A stretch of 64,000 nt of DNA, taken from NCBI RefSeq assembly GCF_013283645.1, contig NZ_JABEKV010000002.1, positions 813,798 to 877,797 of the forward strand, in the 5' to 3' direction. A program made the position numbers and the translations under genes. The notes under the pieces are model-generated. The model did not search any database and was not told where the DNA came from. It was given only the letters and a program-made list of their open reading frames with translations. Origin of the DNA: Sinorhizobium psoraleae. GTDB lineage: Bacteria; Pseudomonadota; Alphaproteobacteria; Rhizobiales; Rhizobiaceae. How positions within the stretch are numbered: position 1 is the first letter of the stretch; each line of letters starts with the position of its first letter. Positions 8,567 to 18,968 of the stretch are shown here, one piece after another.

Positions 8567-8672
8567 GCTACTGCATGGTTCGTTGAATCGGAATCGATTT
8601 AAGGACAAAACCATGCAGACTCGAAGTTCTACAGCGACCTTTGCGCGTCTGATTAGACGCGCGGCGCTGTAG
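8567..8672 (+). repeat. RIME-like repeat, copy 2, overlapping a CDS end
   Basis: Full-length copy, about 106 bp. The first palindrome is bounded by ACTGCATGG and CCATGCAG; the second is GCGCGTCTGATTAGACGCGC. The distal 20 bp (8653-8672) overlap the 3' end of the FliJ-like gene and supply its last residues and its TAA stop. Confidence 0.8.
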
Positions 8673-9045
8673 AGAGATGCTGGTCGATCAGATCGAGCAT
8701 CGAGTTGTCGGCCGCTTCGCGATCCTCCGCGAGGCGTGCATCCTTCATGTTTTCCTCGAAGCGATCGCCTTTTGCGCGCTCCCTCAGCATGCGCGCCTCG
8801 TGCACCTGCTGAATGCCGAGCAGCATCTGATCCTTCTGGGCGAGACGCCCGAGTTGGGAGGCGTAATGACCGGAGAAGATGCGATGCATCGGGTGAGCCG
8901 AACCCATTGCATCGGCGACCACATCGATCGTTTCTGCAAGGACGCCGCGCTGGCGTGCGGTCTCTGCAAGCTCGCTTTCCGCCATCCGCTCAAGATGCCG
9001 CTGGACGGCAACCAGGCGCTTCAATTTTTCCGATCGCGTCTTCAC
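8653..9045 (-). CDS. FliJ-like coiled-coil protein
   Basis: Protein of 130 residues, highly charged and helical throughout (KLKRLVAVQRHLERMAESEL at residues 7-26, a second coiled-coil around 70-115). FliJ is a coiled-coil stalk of the FliI export ATPase, about 147 aa in enterics. The N-terminal resemblance, the size and the position right after fliR favour that role, and no other fliJ is seen. The GTG at 9045 has GGAGG eight bases upstream and lies 4 bp after the fliR stop. The last five or six residues and the stop are encoded inside a RIME-like repeat, so the ancestral C-terminus may have been replaced. Confidence 0.65.
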   Translation of the reverse strand: MKTRSEKLKRLVAVQRHLERMAESELAETARQRGVLAETIDVVADAMGSAHPMHRIFSGHYASQLGRLAQKDQMLLGIQQVHEARMLRERAKGDRFEENMKDARLAEDREAADNSMLDLIDQHLSTAPRV

Positions 9046-9049
9046 GCCC

Positions 9050-9802
9050 CTAGCCTCCCTGCATGACCGGCGCGAAGCCGTCGGCGAAGAGTCGCAGCAT
9101 TGCGGCGATCCCGAGATAGAGCAGGAACATGCCGCCCATGATCAGATAGGGTTGGGAGATGAAATAGATCGGAATCTGCGGGGCAAGCTTGTTCACCATT
9201 CCGATGGCGACGTTGAAGAGCAGGCCATAGATCAGGAACGGGCTTGCGAGGCGCAGCATGATCATGAAGGTCTGCCCCAGCGAATTTGCGAGCGTGATCA
9301 ACACGCCCTGCGGATCAAAGCCGCTGCCGATCGGCATCACGCGGTAGGATTGCGCGACGGCCTCGATGATCACATGGTGGAAGTCCAGCATGAACAGGAT
9401 CATCAGGCCGGCGAAGGTGATCAAGCTGGTGACCTGGTTTTCGGCCGTGTCTTCGAGAACGTCCGCCGACGGCGGCGGGCTGAACCCCATCAGCATGGTC
9501 GCCGCCGTGGCCGCAAACTGCAGGCCGAGCACATAGTAACGGGCGACAAGACCGATCACGGCGCCGACGATCGTCTCGGTCGCGATAAGATAAATGTAGG
9601 TGTGACCCTTCCCGGTGACCTGCGGGTAGATGTCGTCCCACATGATCGGCAGGATGGCCATCGAGATTGCAACCGCAAGGAACAGCCGGATCTGGACGGG
9701 AACGCGCGCCGTGGAGAAGCCCGGCATGATCATGATGCAGGCACCAATCCGGCAGAAGGCCGCAAACAGCGCCAGCACCGTTCCCTCGGGATCGGAGATC
9801 AT
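9050..9802 (-). CDS. fliR: Flagellar type III export gate protein FliR
   Basis: Integral membrane component of the flagellar export gate (FliP-FliQ-FliR). The 250-residue product matches the usual 255-265 aa and has the characteristic start ([20 protein letters not shown]), several transmembrane segments, and the conserved central [20 protein letters not shown] region around residues 97-116. It overlaps the flhA stop by 4 bp (ATGA), which indicates translational coupling. The FliJ-like gene follows 4 bp downstream. Confidence 0.95.
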   Translation of the reverse strand: MISDPEGTVLALFAAFCRIGACIMIMPGFSTARVPVQIRLFLAVAISMAILPIMWDDIYPQVTGKGHTYIYLIATETIVGAVIGLVARYYVLGLQFAATAATMLMGFSPPPSADVLEDTAENQVTSLITFAGLMILFMLDFHHVIIEAVAQSYRVMPIGSGFDPQGVLITLANSLGQTFMIMLRLASPFLIYGLLFNVAIGMVNKLAPQIPIYFISQPYLIMGGMFLLYLGIAAMLRLFADGFAPVMQGG

Positions 9803-11886
9803 GAAATCGAGCCGATGATCTTGATCTCAAGGCCCTTGGCGAGCTCGACATGGGAGAGCACGGGAAGCGTGGCGAAGAGGCGTTCGATGATCATGCGCAC
9901 ATAAGAGCGGGATTCGGGGGAACTTACCAGCACGAAGGGCATGCCGCGATCGAGATGTTCACGGATAACCTTCGTCGCCTGTTCGCTGAATTCCTCCAGG
10001 TGCCGGGGATCGATGTCGAACTCGACGATCTCGCCCTTGGCGTCGCGCTTCAGCGCCTGATGGAAAACCATGTCCCATTTGTTGCCGAGCCGGAGAACGC
10101 GGAGGATGCCGTTGTCAGCGAGGTCACCGCAGAGCTGTTGCGACATACGTACGCGCACGTGCTCTACGATCTGCTCGGTCTTGCGCACATGCGGCGCAAG
10201 CTCCGCCACGGCTTCCAGAATGAGATGCAGGTTTCGGATCGACACGCGTTCGGCAAGCAGCAGCTTCAACACCGCCTGCAGCCCCGAATAGGACATGTGC
10301 GATGTGCAGATCTCGTCGGCGAGCTTCCGGTACTCCGGGTCGAGCCGTTCGATCAGCACCTTGACGTCCTTGTAGGACAGAAGCTGCGGAAGATTGTTGC
10401 GGATGACCTCGCTGAGGTGAGTGAGCACCACCGAGACGTTGTCGATCGGGTGGAATCCTTCGCGCTTCAGGTCTTCCGTGAAGGTCTCCAGGATCGAAAC
10501 GGCCGGCATGCCGAAGGCGGGTTCCCTGATCTCGTCGCCGGGCACGCTCGGTCGGCGCCCGCCACCGGTCACGACCAGCACCTCACCGACCCGCACCGTG
10601 TTGGACGCGATCGTCGTGCCATGAATGCGGATATGATAGGCCTTGTCCGGAATCGAGATATCGTCCGAGACCTTGATCTCCGGAACGACGAGGCCGTATT
10701 GGCCGGCAAACTTGCGGCGCATCTTGCCGACACGGAAGGCGAGTTCCTGATGGGCTCCGAGGAGCCGCGTCGAGACCTGCTTGCCGAGCAGGAGTTCGAT
10801 CTCCGCCGTCTTCAGCACCGATTTGACGGAATCCTTGTCGCTATCCTTCGCCTGTTGGGCCTTTGTCGCTTCCTGTGCCCGCTTCTCCGCATCAGCAGCA
10901 GCGAGCTGCCTCGGGATGACCCAGCCGAGGAAGGCCATGCCGCCACCGAGAGTCGCGAAGGGAAGGAACGGCAGACCCGGCATCACCGAAAGCAGGATGA
11001 TGAGACCGGCGGCGACCGTCAGCGCCCGCGGATAGCCGCTGAGCTGGCCGACAACCGCTTGGTCGGTGGAGCCGGCGGTCCCCCCGCGCGAGACGAGCAG
11101 GCCGGCGGCAAGCGAGACGATCAGCGCAGGGATCTGCGATACGAGACCATCGCCGACGGAGAGCTTGACGAAGACATCGGCCGCCTCGCCAATCGGCATG
11201 TCGTGGCGGAGATAGCCGATGATGATGCCACCGAAAATATTGATCGCGGTAATGATCAGCCCAGCGATCGCGTCACCGCGAACGAACTTCGAGGCGCCGT
11301 CCATCGCGCCGTAGAAGGAACTCTCCTCTTCCAGCTCGCGGCGGCGGCGCTGTGCCTCCTTCTCGTCGATCAGGCCGGCCGAAAGATCGGCATCGATCGA
11401 CATCTGCTTACCGGGGATTGCATCAAGAGTGAATCGGGCGCCGACTTCGGCAATACGGGTCGCACCCTTGGTGATCACGATGAAGTTCACCGTGATCAGG
11501 ATGAGGAAGACGATCAGACCGATCACGAAATCGCCGGACATGACGAGGCTGGCGAAACCGGAAATGACGCCGCCGGCAGCGCCGTGGCCCTCGTGACCAT
11601 GTGAAAGGATGACGCGCGTCGTCGCAATATTCAGCGACAGGCGGGTCATCGTCGAAATCAGCAGGATGGTCGGAAAGGACGAGAAGTCCAGCGGCCGCTG
11701 GATCCACAGCGCGACCATCAGGATCAGCACCGAGAAGGCGATCGAGAACGCCAAACCGAGATCGATCAGGAACGGGGGAATCGGCAGGAAGAGAATCGAC
11801 AGGATCGTCACGATCCCGAGCGCAAAGCCGACGTCCCGGCTCTTGGGTGCGAGTTTCGGGATGGTCAGCGCTGCCTGTTGTGCCAT
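9799..11886 (-). CDS. flhA: Flagellar export gate protein FlhA
   Basis: Largest export-gate subunit, 695 residues, the usual length. The N-terminal half has about eight transmembrane segments and the FHIPEP-type conserved loop, including [21 protein letters not shown] (split here as [11 protein letters not shown] and MSIDADL). The C-terminal half is the cytosolic substrate and chaperone docking domain. Unlike its tightly packed neighbours, it is preceded by a 204-bp gap after fliQ that contains a good match to the flagellar promoter motif, so flhA-fliR may have their own promoter. Confidence 0.97.
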   Translation of the reverse strand: MAQQAALTIPKLAPKSRDVGFALGIVTILSILFLPIPPFLIDLGLAFSIAFSVLILMVALWIQRPLDFSSFPTILLISTMTRLSLNIATTRVILSHGHEGHGAAGGVISGFASLVMSGDFVIGLIVFLILITVNFIVITKGATRIAEVGARFTLDAIPGKQMSIDADLSAGLIDEKEAQRRRRELEEESSFYGAMDGASKFVRGDAIAGLIITAINIFGGIIIGYLRHDMPIGEAADVFVKLSVGDGLVSQIPALIVSLAAGLLVSRGGTAGSTDQAVVGQLSGYPRALTVAAGLIILLSVMPGLPFLPFATLGGGMAFLGWVIPRQLAAADAEKRAQEATKAQQAKDSDKDSVKSVLKTAEIELLLGKQVSTRLLGAHQELAFRVGKMRRKFAGQYGLVVPEIKVSDDISIPDKAYHIRIHGTTIASNTVRVGEVLVVTGGGRRPSVPGDEIREPAFGMPAVSILETFTEDLKREGFHPIDNVSVVLTHLSEVIRNNLPQLLSYKDVKVLIERLDPEYRKLADEICTSHMSYSGLQAVLKLLLAERVSIRNLHLILEAVAELAPHVRKTEQIVEHVRVRMSQQLCGDLADNGILRVLRLGNKWDMVFHQALKRDAKGEIVEFDIDPRHLEEFSEQATKVIREHLDRGMPFVLVSSPESRSYVRMIIERLFATLPVLSHVELAKGLEIKIIGSIS

Positions 11887-11953
11887 GTCTCTTCCGTCTC
11901 TTCATGAGAGGCGGGCAGCGATCCACGAAAGCTGCCCAAGCTGTCGCCGGAGA

Positions 11954-11982
11954 TCTACAGGCCCAAGCTTGCGTGAGGGTGG
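11954..11982 (-). promoter_or_regulatory. Candidate flagellar (Rem-type) promoter box for flhA
   Basis: On the minus strand CCACCCTCACGCAAG, eight bases, then TGTAGAT. The TCACGCAAG half is identical to the element before motA, and the spacing equals that before flgE, flgB and fliF. It lies about 70 bp upstream of the flhA ATG in the only large gap of the operon. Confidence 0.6.
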
Positions 11983-12090
11983 TATAGCAGATGATGTTGA
12001 TACCCTCCTCTGCCCGGCAGAGCAGAGGGGGTGCTTCGCTGAGCGCTCGAAGAGGCAGCGCGCGGCGAAAGCCGCTGCGCCTAATTCGCT

Positions 12091-12357
12091 CTAGAATCCG
12101 GACTGTATCCGGGAGAAGATTATGTCGGTGAAGATGGAGATCTGCGCACCGACGAAGGGCGCGGAGACGGCGACGGTAATCATGACCGCCAGGATCTTCG
12201 GCACAAAGGTCAGCGTCATTTCCTGCACCTGGGTCAGGGCCTGGATGAACGCGATGACGACGCCGACAACCATCGCGGCGAGGACGGCGGGACCCGAGGC
12301 CACGATCACCGTCCAGATCGCAGCCTGCACAATATCAAGGGCGTCCGCCTCGTTCAT
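12091..12357 (-). CDS. fliQ: Flagellar export protein FliQ
   Basis: Small export-gate subunit of 88 residues with two transmembrane helices (IWTVIVASGPAVLAAMVVGV and IIAVMITVAVSAPFVG-type segment) and the conserved IAFIQALTQVQEMTLTFVPK region between them. Length matches the family. It follows flgD after 6 bp in the same operon. Confidence 0.95.
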   Translation of the reverse strand: MNEADALDIVQAAIWTVIVASGPAVLAAMVVGVVIAFIQALTQVQEMTLTFVPKILAVMITVAVSAPFVGAQISIFTDIIFSRIQSGF

Positions 12358-12363
12358 ACGGCA

Positions 12364-13564
<1,201 letters not shown>

Positions 13565-13598
13565 TCAGACATCCTTCATGTTTGTCCGGTTCCTCTCG

Positions 13599-14657
13599 TC
13601 AGAGGAAATTGAGCAAGCTCAACTGCTGGATCCGTGACGTGAGCGTATAAGATGTCTCAAGTTGCGTTTTCAGCAGGTTTATCCGTGTCGATATCGCCTC
13701 CTCGTCGATCCCCTCGATATCGCCGACATGCGTGGTGACGAGTTTGATCTGCGCCGCCAGTGAATCATTCGCCTTCTTCACGCGAGCCTCGGCGACACCG
13801 AGGGCACTGCGTTCGGCGTCGATGCCGGTGATCCCCTGTTCGACGTAAACAAGGGCTGCTTCACCGATGGCGCTGCGGACCTCCGACGTGACGCCCTTGT
13901 CCATCAGCTCCGACGCGATGATGCTTGCGAGCGCGAACATCCGGACGCCGGTCGTGTTGACATTCGTCGAGCTTTCAATGATCTCCGATGTGCTGATGCG
14001 GCTGGTCATGTTCTGGTTCGACGCATCAGACCAATCGGCGTCCCATTGGGCGCCGGTGTACATCGGCTCCACGACCGTGGTGATGAAACCTTGCATCTGC
14101 GTGACAGAGAACTGGTCCATCGCCGTCAGCGGCGGGACCTGAGCGGCCATGTATGCCGACAGGGCCGTGTTGAACGCAGTCTTGGCAGCCGAGGTTGCGG
14201 CGGAATTGTAATCCGCGAGCGGCTTCACGTCCGAATTGATGCCGGAGAACAGGAACTCGCCATTGAACGAGGTATTCGCCGCGGCTGTGAAAAGCGAGAG
14301 AGCGCTGTCGATTTCGGTCTTCTGGATCGCAAGCTTGTCGGCGGAATCATTGCCCTTGAAAGTCATCAAGGTGTCGCGAACCTTTTGGGCGGCGCTCGCC
14401 ATCGTTTCGAGCGCCTCCTGAGAGGCAGAAAGGCGCTGGTTGACGATCGAGTTGGTGCTTGTCAGCGCATTCATGCGCGCCAGCTCGCGTTGCAGGTTGA
14501 GCGAGCGCGAGGTCGACGCTCCGAGCGTGACGCCGACATCGGCGTGGCGGCCCGTCGTCAATGCCTTTTGAAGGTCGAGCATTTCCGCCTGCTGCTGCTG
14601 GATCGTCAGCCGCATGGCGTTTTGTATCGCCAGATTCGAAACGAAGGACGTCTTCAT
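13599..14657 (-). CDS. flgL: Hook-filament junction protein FlgL (HAP3)
   Basis: Joins FlgK to the first flagellin ring; exported. The 352-residue product has the flagellin-like N-terminal helical domain (SNLAIQNAMRLTIQQQQAEM, residues 5-24) and a matching C-terminal helical domain. I chose ATG 14657 (MKTSFVSN), with TGAGGT just upstream; the longer frame runs antisensically into flgK. It starts 3 bp after the flgK stop. Confidence 0.93.
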   Translation of the reverse strand: MKTSFVSNLAIQNAMRLTIQQQQAEMLDLQKALTTGRHADVGVTLGASTSRSLNLQRELARMNALTSTNSIVNQRLSASQEALETMASAAQKVRDTLMTFKGNDSADKLAIQKTEIDSALSLFTAAANTSFNGEFLFSGINSDVKPLADYNSAATSAAKTAFNTALSAYMAAQVPPLTAMDQFSVTQMQGFITTVVEPMYTGAQWDADWSDASNQNMTSRISTSEIIESSTNVNTTGVRMFALASIIASELMDKGVTSEVRSAIGEAALVYVEQGITGIDAERSALGVAEARVKKANDSLAAQIKLVTTHVGDIEGIDEEAISTRINLLKTQLETSYTLTSRIQQLSLLNFL

Positions 14658-14659
14658 GA

Positions 14660-16117
14660 TTACCTCACGGCTTCGAGAAGGGCCGCCATCATGGCGTCCA
14701 CCGTACTGACCAGCTTGGCCGATGCTTTGTAGGATTGCTCCAGGTCGAGCAGCAGGGACAATTCCTCGTCGATGCTGACGCCCGTCTCTTTGCTCAGGGC
14801 TTCCTGGGTGCGAGCAAGCAGCGCCGATTTGTTGTCGCTGGCGGTCGAAGCGGTGCTGCGCAACTGCTCCAGCCAACCAATAGAGGATGTCGCGAAATCG
14901 AGGATCGAGCTGCTTCCGTCGAGGCCCGTTGCCGGGTCGAAGGCCATGCCCTCGCCCATGGCCGCGATAAAGCCTTCAAGCAGGCCGGTGTAGCCCGCAT
15001 CGGGCGTTGCAGCCCCGCCCGGATTGGACACGACACCATTGAAACCGCCGTCACGCAGCAGCATCGGATTGGCCTTTGCCAGGGGATTGACGGCAAGCGT
15101 TGCAGCAAGGCCGGGAACGACCGTGCCCGCCGGCGGCACGGTGCCACCTGACCAGGTAAAGAGCCCGGGGGCATAGGGGATCGGGGGCACGCCGGACGGA
15201 TTGCCCTCCTGGAACAGTGTCACCAGACCGCGGGCGATTTCGTCGAGCTGCGACTGAAATTTTGGCGCAACGTCATCGCGCAATTGAAGCAAACTCGCCA
15301 GCTTGCCCTCGGCCGTCGTGTTGGCCCCGGAACCCGCAGCAACCGGTACACCGTCGACATAGATCTTGTTGCCGGTGATCGTCGCGTCATAGGCTGCTTT
15401 CGGAGCAAAGGTGACAGCTCGAGGCAAGGTCTCGAAGAGCACCGTGCCATCCGCCGTGTAGATCACCGTGTCGTGATTGGCCCTCGTCACGGTCGAGATG
15501 CCGATGATCTCCGACACCTGCTTCAGGATCTTGTCCCGTTGGTCGAGGGCTTCGCTCGCGTCCTGCCCCTGGGCGGTCGCCGACTTGACGGCATTGTTCG
15601 CCTTTTCGAAATCGGCGAGAAGGCTGTTCAGCTTCTCGACCTCGATTGCGATCTCCTTGTCGGCATCGGCGCGCAGGCTCTGAACTGCCTTTGCCGTGGT
15701 GCTTATCGAGTTGGCCAGATCGCCGGCATCCGATACCGCTGAAGCGGCCATCGAAGGATTGCCGGGTGTCGACGCGAATGTCTGCAGGCTGTCCCGGAAC
15801 GCCGCCAGGAATTTCGCCGGCGACGTTTCGTAGTCGTTGCCGCCGAGCGACGACTTCAATAGCTCGAGGCCGGAGAGCAGGCGGCCCTGGCCCGAGGCCT
15901 GGCCGATGCTGGCGATGCTCTGCTTGAGCAACGCCTCGTTCTGTGCCCGATAGATCGAGACGACCTGCGCTCCGTTCGGCGTCGAGCCCAGCATCGCCAT
16001 CCGACGCGAATAGTCCGCGTTGCCCGCATTCGCGATGTTCTTCGACACGATGGCAGTCTGTGCCGCCGTGGTGTTGAAAGCGGATTGCGCGATTGTGATT
16101 GCGGTGGACAGCGACAT
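14660..16117 (-). CDS. flgK: Hook-associated protein FlgK (HAP1)
   Basis: Exported hook-filament junction protein of 485 residues. The N-terminal rod/hook motif is clear (FNTTAAQTAIVSKNIANAGN, residues 14-33, then DYSRR), as is the C-terminal coiled-coil (DEELSLLLDLEQSYKASAKL, then STVDAMMAALLEAV). The middle is glycine- and proline-rich and variable. It sits between flgE (24-bp gap) and flgL. Confidence 0.95.
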   Translation of the reverse strand: MSLSTAITIAQSAFNTTAAQTAIVSKNIANAGNADYSRRMAMLGSTPNGAQVVSIYRAQNEALLKQSIASIGQASGQGRLLSGLELLKSSLGGNDYETSPAKFLAAFRDSLQTFASTPGNPSMAASAVSDAGDLANSISTTAKAVQSLRADADKEIAIEVEKLNSLLADFEKANNAVKSATAQGQDASEALDQRDKILKQVSEIIGISTVTRANHDTVIYTADGTVLFETLPRAVTFAPKAAYDATITGNKIYVDGVPVAAGSGANTTAEGKLASLLQLRDDVAPKFQSQLDEIARGLVTLFQEGNPSGVPPIPYAPGLFTWSGGTVPPAGTVVPGLAATLAVNPLAKANPMLLRDGGFNGVVSNPGGAATPDAGYTGLLEGFIAAMGEGMAFDPATGLDGSSSILDFATSSIGWLEQLRSTASTASDNKSALLARTQEALSKETGVSIDEELSLLLDLEQSYKASAKLVSTVDAMMAALLEAVR

Positions 16118-16141
16118 AACGCGGACCGTCTCTCTTTTCGA

Positions 16142-17368
16142 TTACCGTTTCAGGTTGACCAGCACGTCGAGCAGTTCCGACCCGGTCTGGAAGACCTTGG
16201 AGTTGGCCGTGTAGTTGCGCTGGGATTCGATCATCGCCGTCAGTTCTTCGGCGATATCGACGTTCGAGCTTTCAAGCGCGCCCGAAAGAATGTTGCCGAA
16301 GTTACCGGAACCGGCGAAACCGGTGATGATGACGCCGGAGTCGACGCCCTGCGAATAGACGTTGCCGGATTCCGGCAGCAGCTTGTCCGGGCTCTGCACA
16401 TTGGCAAGCGCGATGCGATAGCGTGGGTCGAGTTCGCCGCTCTCGTATTTGACGTAGACGATGCCATCGGCATCGATCTGGAAGCCGGCAACCTTGCTCG
16501 GCGCGTTGCCGTCTATGTCACCGCCGTCGGAGCTGAAGTCGGAACCGAGCTGCGTGGTTTTGCTGAGGTCGATGGTGAGCGCGGCGAGGTTTGCGCCGGT
16601 CCCGGGCAGGCCCGTCATTGCCGAGGTCGTAACCGTTGCCGGAGAAGTCGTCAGCACCCCGCTTGCATTGAAGGTCAAGGCCGCGGTGCCGAGCACGCCA
16701 GTGGCGGGTGGGCCGGCCGTATAGGTGGCACGGTCGCGGATTTCCACCGACCAGCTGTTTGCTGCGGTTTTGGTGTACACAAAGTCGAGAAGGCGGGAGT
16801 TACCCTGGCTGTCAAAGACCACAAGCGATGTGGGATGCGTAGCGCCTACGGCCGCTCCTGATGGAAGATTTCCACCCATCTCGCCCTTGGTCGAGCCTTT
16901 GGCGACCAGCCCTTCGGAGCTGAGATTCACCTTGGTCAGGCCGTCGAACCCGTTGACGACAACCGTCGGATCAACCCCGGCCTGGTATTCGTAACCCATC
17001 AGCGTGAAGCCGCCGTTGACGAGATTGCCTTCTCTGTCCGGTTCGAAGGCGCCGGCGCGTGTCAGGTATTCCTGACCATTCGTACCCTGAACAATGAAGA
17101 AGCCGCCGCCGTCGATGGCGAGATCGCTGCCGGACGTGGTGTAAGTCGTCGCACCCTGCTCAGAGATGCTGTAACGGACCTGGGTCTGCACGCCGCCGGA
17201 ATTGTAAGCGCCGTTGCTCGACGGCAGGATCATCGACGAGAATTCCGTCGATGCGCGTTTGTAGCCGGTCGTATTGGCGTTCGCGATGTTCTCCGCGACT
17301 GTGCTGAGTCGATTCGATTGGGCGTTCATGCCTGAAACGCCGGTTCTCATGGTACCGTAGAGACTCAT
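16142..17368 (-). CDS. flgE: Flagellar hook protein FlgE
   Basis: Subunit of the universal-joint hook, 408 residues. It has the N-terminal motif (MRTGVSGMNAQSNRLSTVAE then [13 protein letters not shown]), a D1 region, and the C-terminal signature (NVDIAEELTAMIESQRNYTA then NSKVFQTGSELLDVLVNLKR). It is the first gene of the long distal operon and is preceded by the best copy of the shared flagellar promoter motif, 32 bp upstream of the ATG. Confidence 0.96.
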   Translation of the reverse strand: MSLYGTMRTGVSGMNAQSNRLSTVAENIANANTTGYKRASTEFSSMILPSSNGAYNSGGVQTQVRYSISEQGATTYTTSGSDLAIDGGGFFIVQGTNGQEYLTRAGAFEPDREGNLVNGGFTLMGYEYQAGVDPTVVVNGFDGLTKVNLSSEGLVAKGSTKGEMGGNLPSGAAVGATHPTSLVVFDSQGNSRLLDFVYTKTAANSWSVEIRDRATYTAGPPATGVLGTAALTFNASGVLTTSPATVTTSAMTGLPGTGANLAALTIDLSKTTQLGSDFSSDGGDIDGNAPSKVAGFQIDADGIVYVKYESGELDPRYRIALANVQSPDKLLPESGNVYSQGVDSGVIITGFAGSGNFGNILSGALESSNVDIAEELTAMIESQRNYTANSKVFQTGSELLDVLVNLKR

Positions 17369-17399
17369 ATCGGATCCTCAATTCCTCGTTGCGGCGACA

Positions 17400-17426
17400 C
17401 TAGGAGCCGGGCCTTGCGTGAACCTG
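17400..17426 (-). promoter_or_regulatory. Candidate flagellar (Rem-type) promoter box for flgE
   Basis: Minus-strand CAGGTTCACGCAAG, eight bases, then CCTAG. It is the reference copy for the motif found at 11954, 23835, 36251, 39995, 40056, 43793 and 49584. Confidence 0.7.
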
Positions 17427-17458
17427 TCTTGAGCCGGCCCCGGCCCGCTGCCGCGCGC

Positions 17459-18130
17459 TCAATTCCAGTCGATGCAGTAGCCAAGGAAGCGCTTGGAATC
17501 GATCGGGTCGAAGCCGAGCTTCTTGCGCAGTTTCTTGCGCAGCTTGCTGATGTGGCTTTCGACGACGTTCTCCTCGACGTCTTCATCGAAGATGCCGTAG
17601 ATCGCGTTGAAGATCTGGGACTTCGATACGCGACGGCCACGATTGGCGACCAGATATTCCAGGATGCGCCGTTCTCGACGCGGCAGCGCGAAGACCTCGC
17701 CATTGATCTCCGGATCGCGGCCGTCGGCGAAAACGCGGATCGGCCCGATGTCGGTATAGTTGGTAATGGCCTTGAGGCGTCGGCGGATCGCGGCAACACG
17801 GGCGAGGATTTCCCGCGGGTGCACCGGCTTGCGCACGACATCGTCGACCCCGCAGTCGAACAGCGCCAGAGTGTTTTCGAGCGAAGGCGTGTCGCTCATC
17901 GCGATGACCGGCGCCATCGAGCGGTCACGGATCGCGCGCGGCAGGCTGAACGCGCTGTCGCCCTGCCCGATCAGGAATGCCTCGACCGCATCGATATCCG
18001 AGTCCGCAGCCGTGTTTACCCACTCGCCGAATTCTCTGGGATCAAAGCCCGTCGAGGGAATACCTTCGCGCCCGAACAAGGACGTGTAGCCATCCTTTAC
18101 GAGCTCTCTATCGTCAACCACCACGATCAT
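17459..18130 (-). CDS. rem: Orphan OmpR-type activator of flagellar genes, Rem (FtcR)
   Basis: Transcriptional activator of flagellar and motility genes in Rhizobiales; rem expression depends on VisN/VisR in S. meliloti. The 223-residue protein has an N-terminal receiver-like domain ([24 protein letters not shown] with the conserved Lys) and a C-terminal winged helix ([20 protein letters not shown], then [20 protein letters not shown]). The region where the phospho-acceptor Asp is expected reads [12 protein letters not shown], with Glu50 but no standard D..MP motif, so phosphorylation is doubtful. It lies just upstream of flgE in the same direction. The 271 bp before its start hold no gene and should contain the VisNR-dependent promoter; I see no copy of the flagellar box there. 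Confidence 0.95.
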   Translation of the reverse strand: MIVVVDDRELVKDGYTSLFGREGIPSTGFDPREFGEWVNTAADSDIDAVEAFLIGQGDSAFSLPRAIRDRSMAPVIAMSDTPSLENTLALFDCGVDDVVRKPVHPREILARVAAIRRRLKAITNYTDIGPIRVFADGRDPEINGEVFALPRRERRILEYLVANRGRRVSKSQIFNAIYGIFDEDVEENVVESHISKLRKKLRKKLGFDPIDSKRFLGYCIDWN

Positions 18131-18401
18131 TCGTCCGCCTCCGAATCAATATGGGTGCCTCGTTGATAAAGAGGTACGAATCGGGGGATTCACGAACAAC
18201 TAGAGGAAGTTAATGGGGGATTTTAATAATTGATTAGGAATTGCGTGCCGATTTGATCTATATCTAGTAGGTACTCGTTAATCATAGCACTAAAATCGTG
18301 TGGAAAAGTTAACGGCGCGCGACAAATCTGCTTGCCATCACATTCTGCCCGCATTGTCGCCACAATGCGGGATCGCCCCGTGGAAAGCAATTTCAGGTTG
18401 A
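18131..18401. promoter_or_regulatory. AT-rich region upstream of rem
   Basis: Noncoding stretch, clearly more AT-rich than its surroundings. It is the expected site of the VisN/VisR-dependent rem promoter. I see no terminator and no copy of the flagellar promoter motif. Confidence 0.5.
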
Positions 18402-18968
18402 TTACCGACAGAATTGCGTCGCGTTCGGCGTCCACTTGCCGTAGCCCGTCGCGACGAGATTCGCGATCACCCGGCAGACGTATTTCTTCTGCGCCGGATC
18501 GTTGTTCGGCCCGGCATGATAACGCGCGACAGCCATCGTCCAGCTCTCGTGCTTGGCGCGCAGATCGGACAGGAAGCGGGCGGCATATTCGACGTTCTTG
18601 CGCGGATCAAGCATTTCCTCCGGCGAACCGAAATTCTCTCCGTGGAAGTAATAGTTGATCTGCATGCAGCCGAGATCGATGAGTTTGGCCCCTTGCGCCC
18701 GGGCGGTCCCGAAGCGCGCCAGGACGTCCCGCGTGCTCGTGCCGAAATAGGCCCTGCCCTCGATGTTCATCGCATAAGGCTGGAGAGATCCTTTGCGGCC
18801 TGTCTCGGTCAAACCGACGGAATAGAGAATCCCGGTCGGGACGCCATATTTCGAAGCCGCGGAAATGATCTCGCGCTCACAGGCACCGGCGCTTGCCCAG
18901 GCGCTACATGTAGACGTAGCCAGCACGAGGACGCTCAGCGTCAACCGGCGCACCATCCAGTCCATCAT
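18402..18968 (-). CDS. Lytic transglycosylase of the flagellar cluster
   Basis: Periplasmic peptidoglycan-cleaving enzyme, 188 residues. It has a signal peptide (MVRRLTLSVLVLATSTCSAW) and a soluble-lytic-transglycosylase core: YSVGLTETGRKG with the catalytic Glu, then LGCMQINYYFHG and YAARFLSDLRAKHESWTMAV with YHAGPNN. The tandem ATGs at 18968/18965 come just before the signal peptide with AAGGTGGGCGGG upstream. Its first 65 bp overlap the 3' end of fliK in another frame. Because FlgJ here lacks its muramidase domain, this is the likely enzyme that opens the wall for the rod. Confidence 0.88.
   Translation of the reverse strand: MMDWMVRRLTLSVLVLATSTCSAWASAGACEREIISAASKYGVPTGILYSVGLTETGRKGSLQPYAMNIEGRAYFGTSTRDVLARFGTARAQGAKLIDLGCMQINYYFHGENFGSPEEMLDPRKNVEYAARFLSDLRAKHESWTMAVARYHAGPNNDPAQKKYVCRVIANLVATGYGKWTPNATQFCR

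Noticed and set aside
18223..18435. Possible 70-aa gene upstream of rem
   Set aside because: Overlaps the 3' end of the transglycosylase and lies in AT-rich noncoding sequence; no Shine-Dalgarno or family match.
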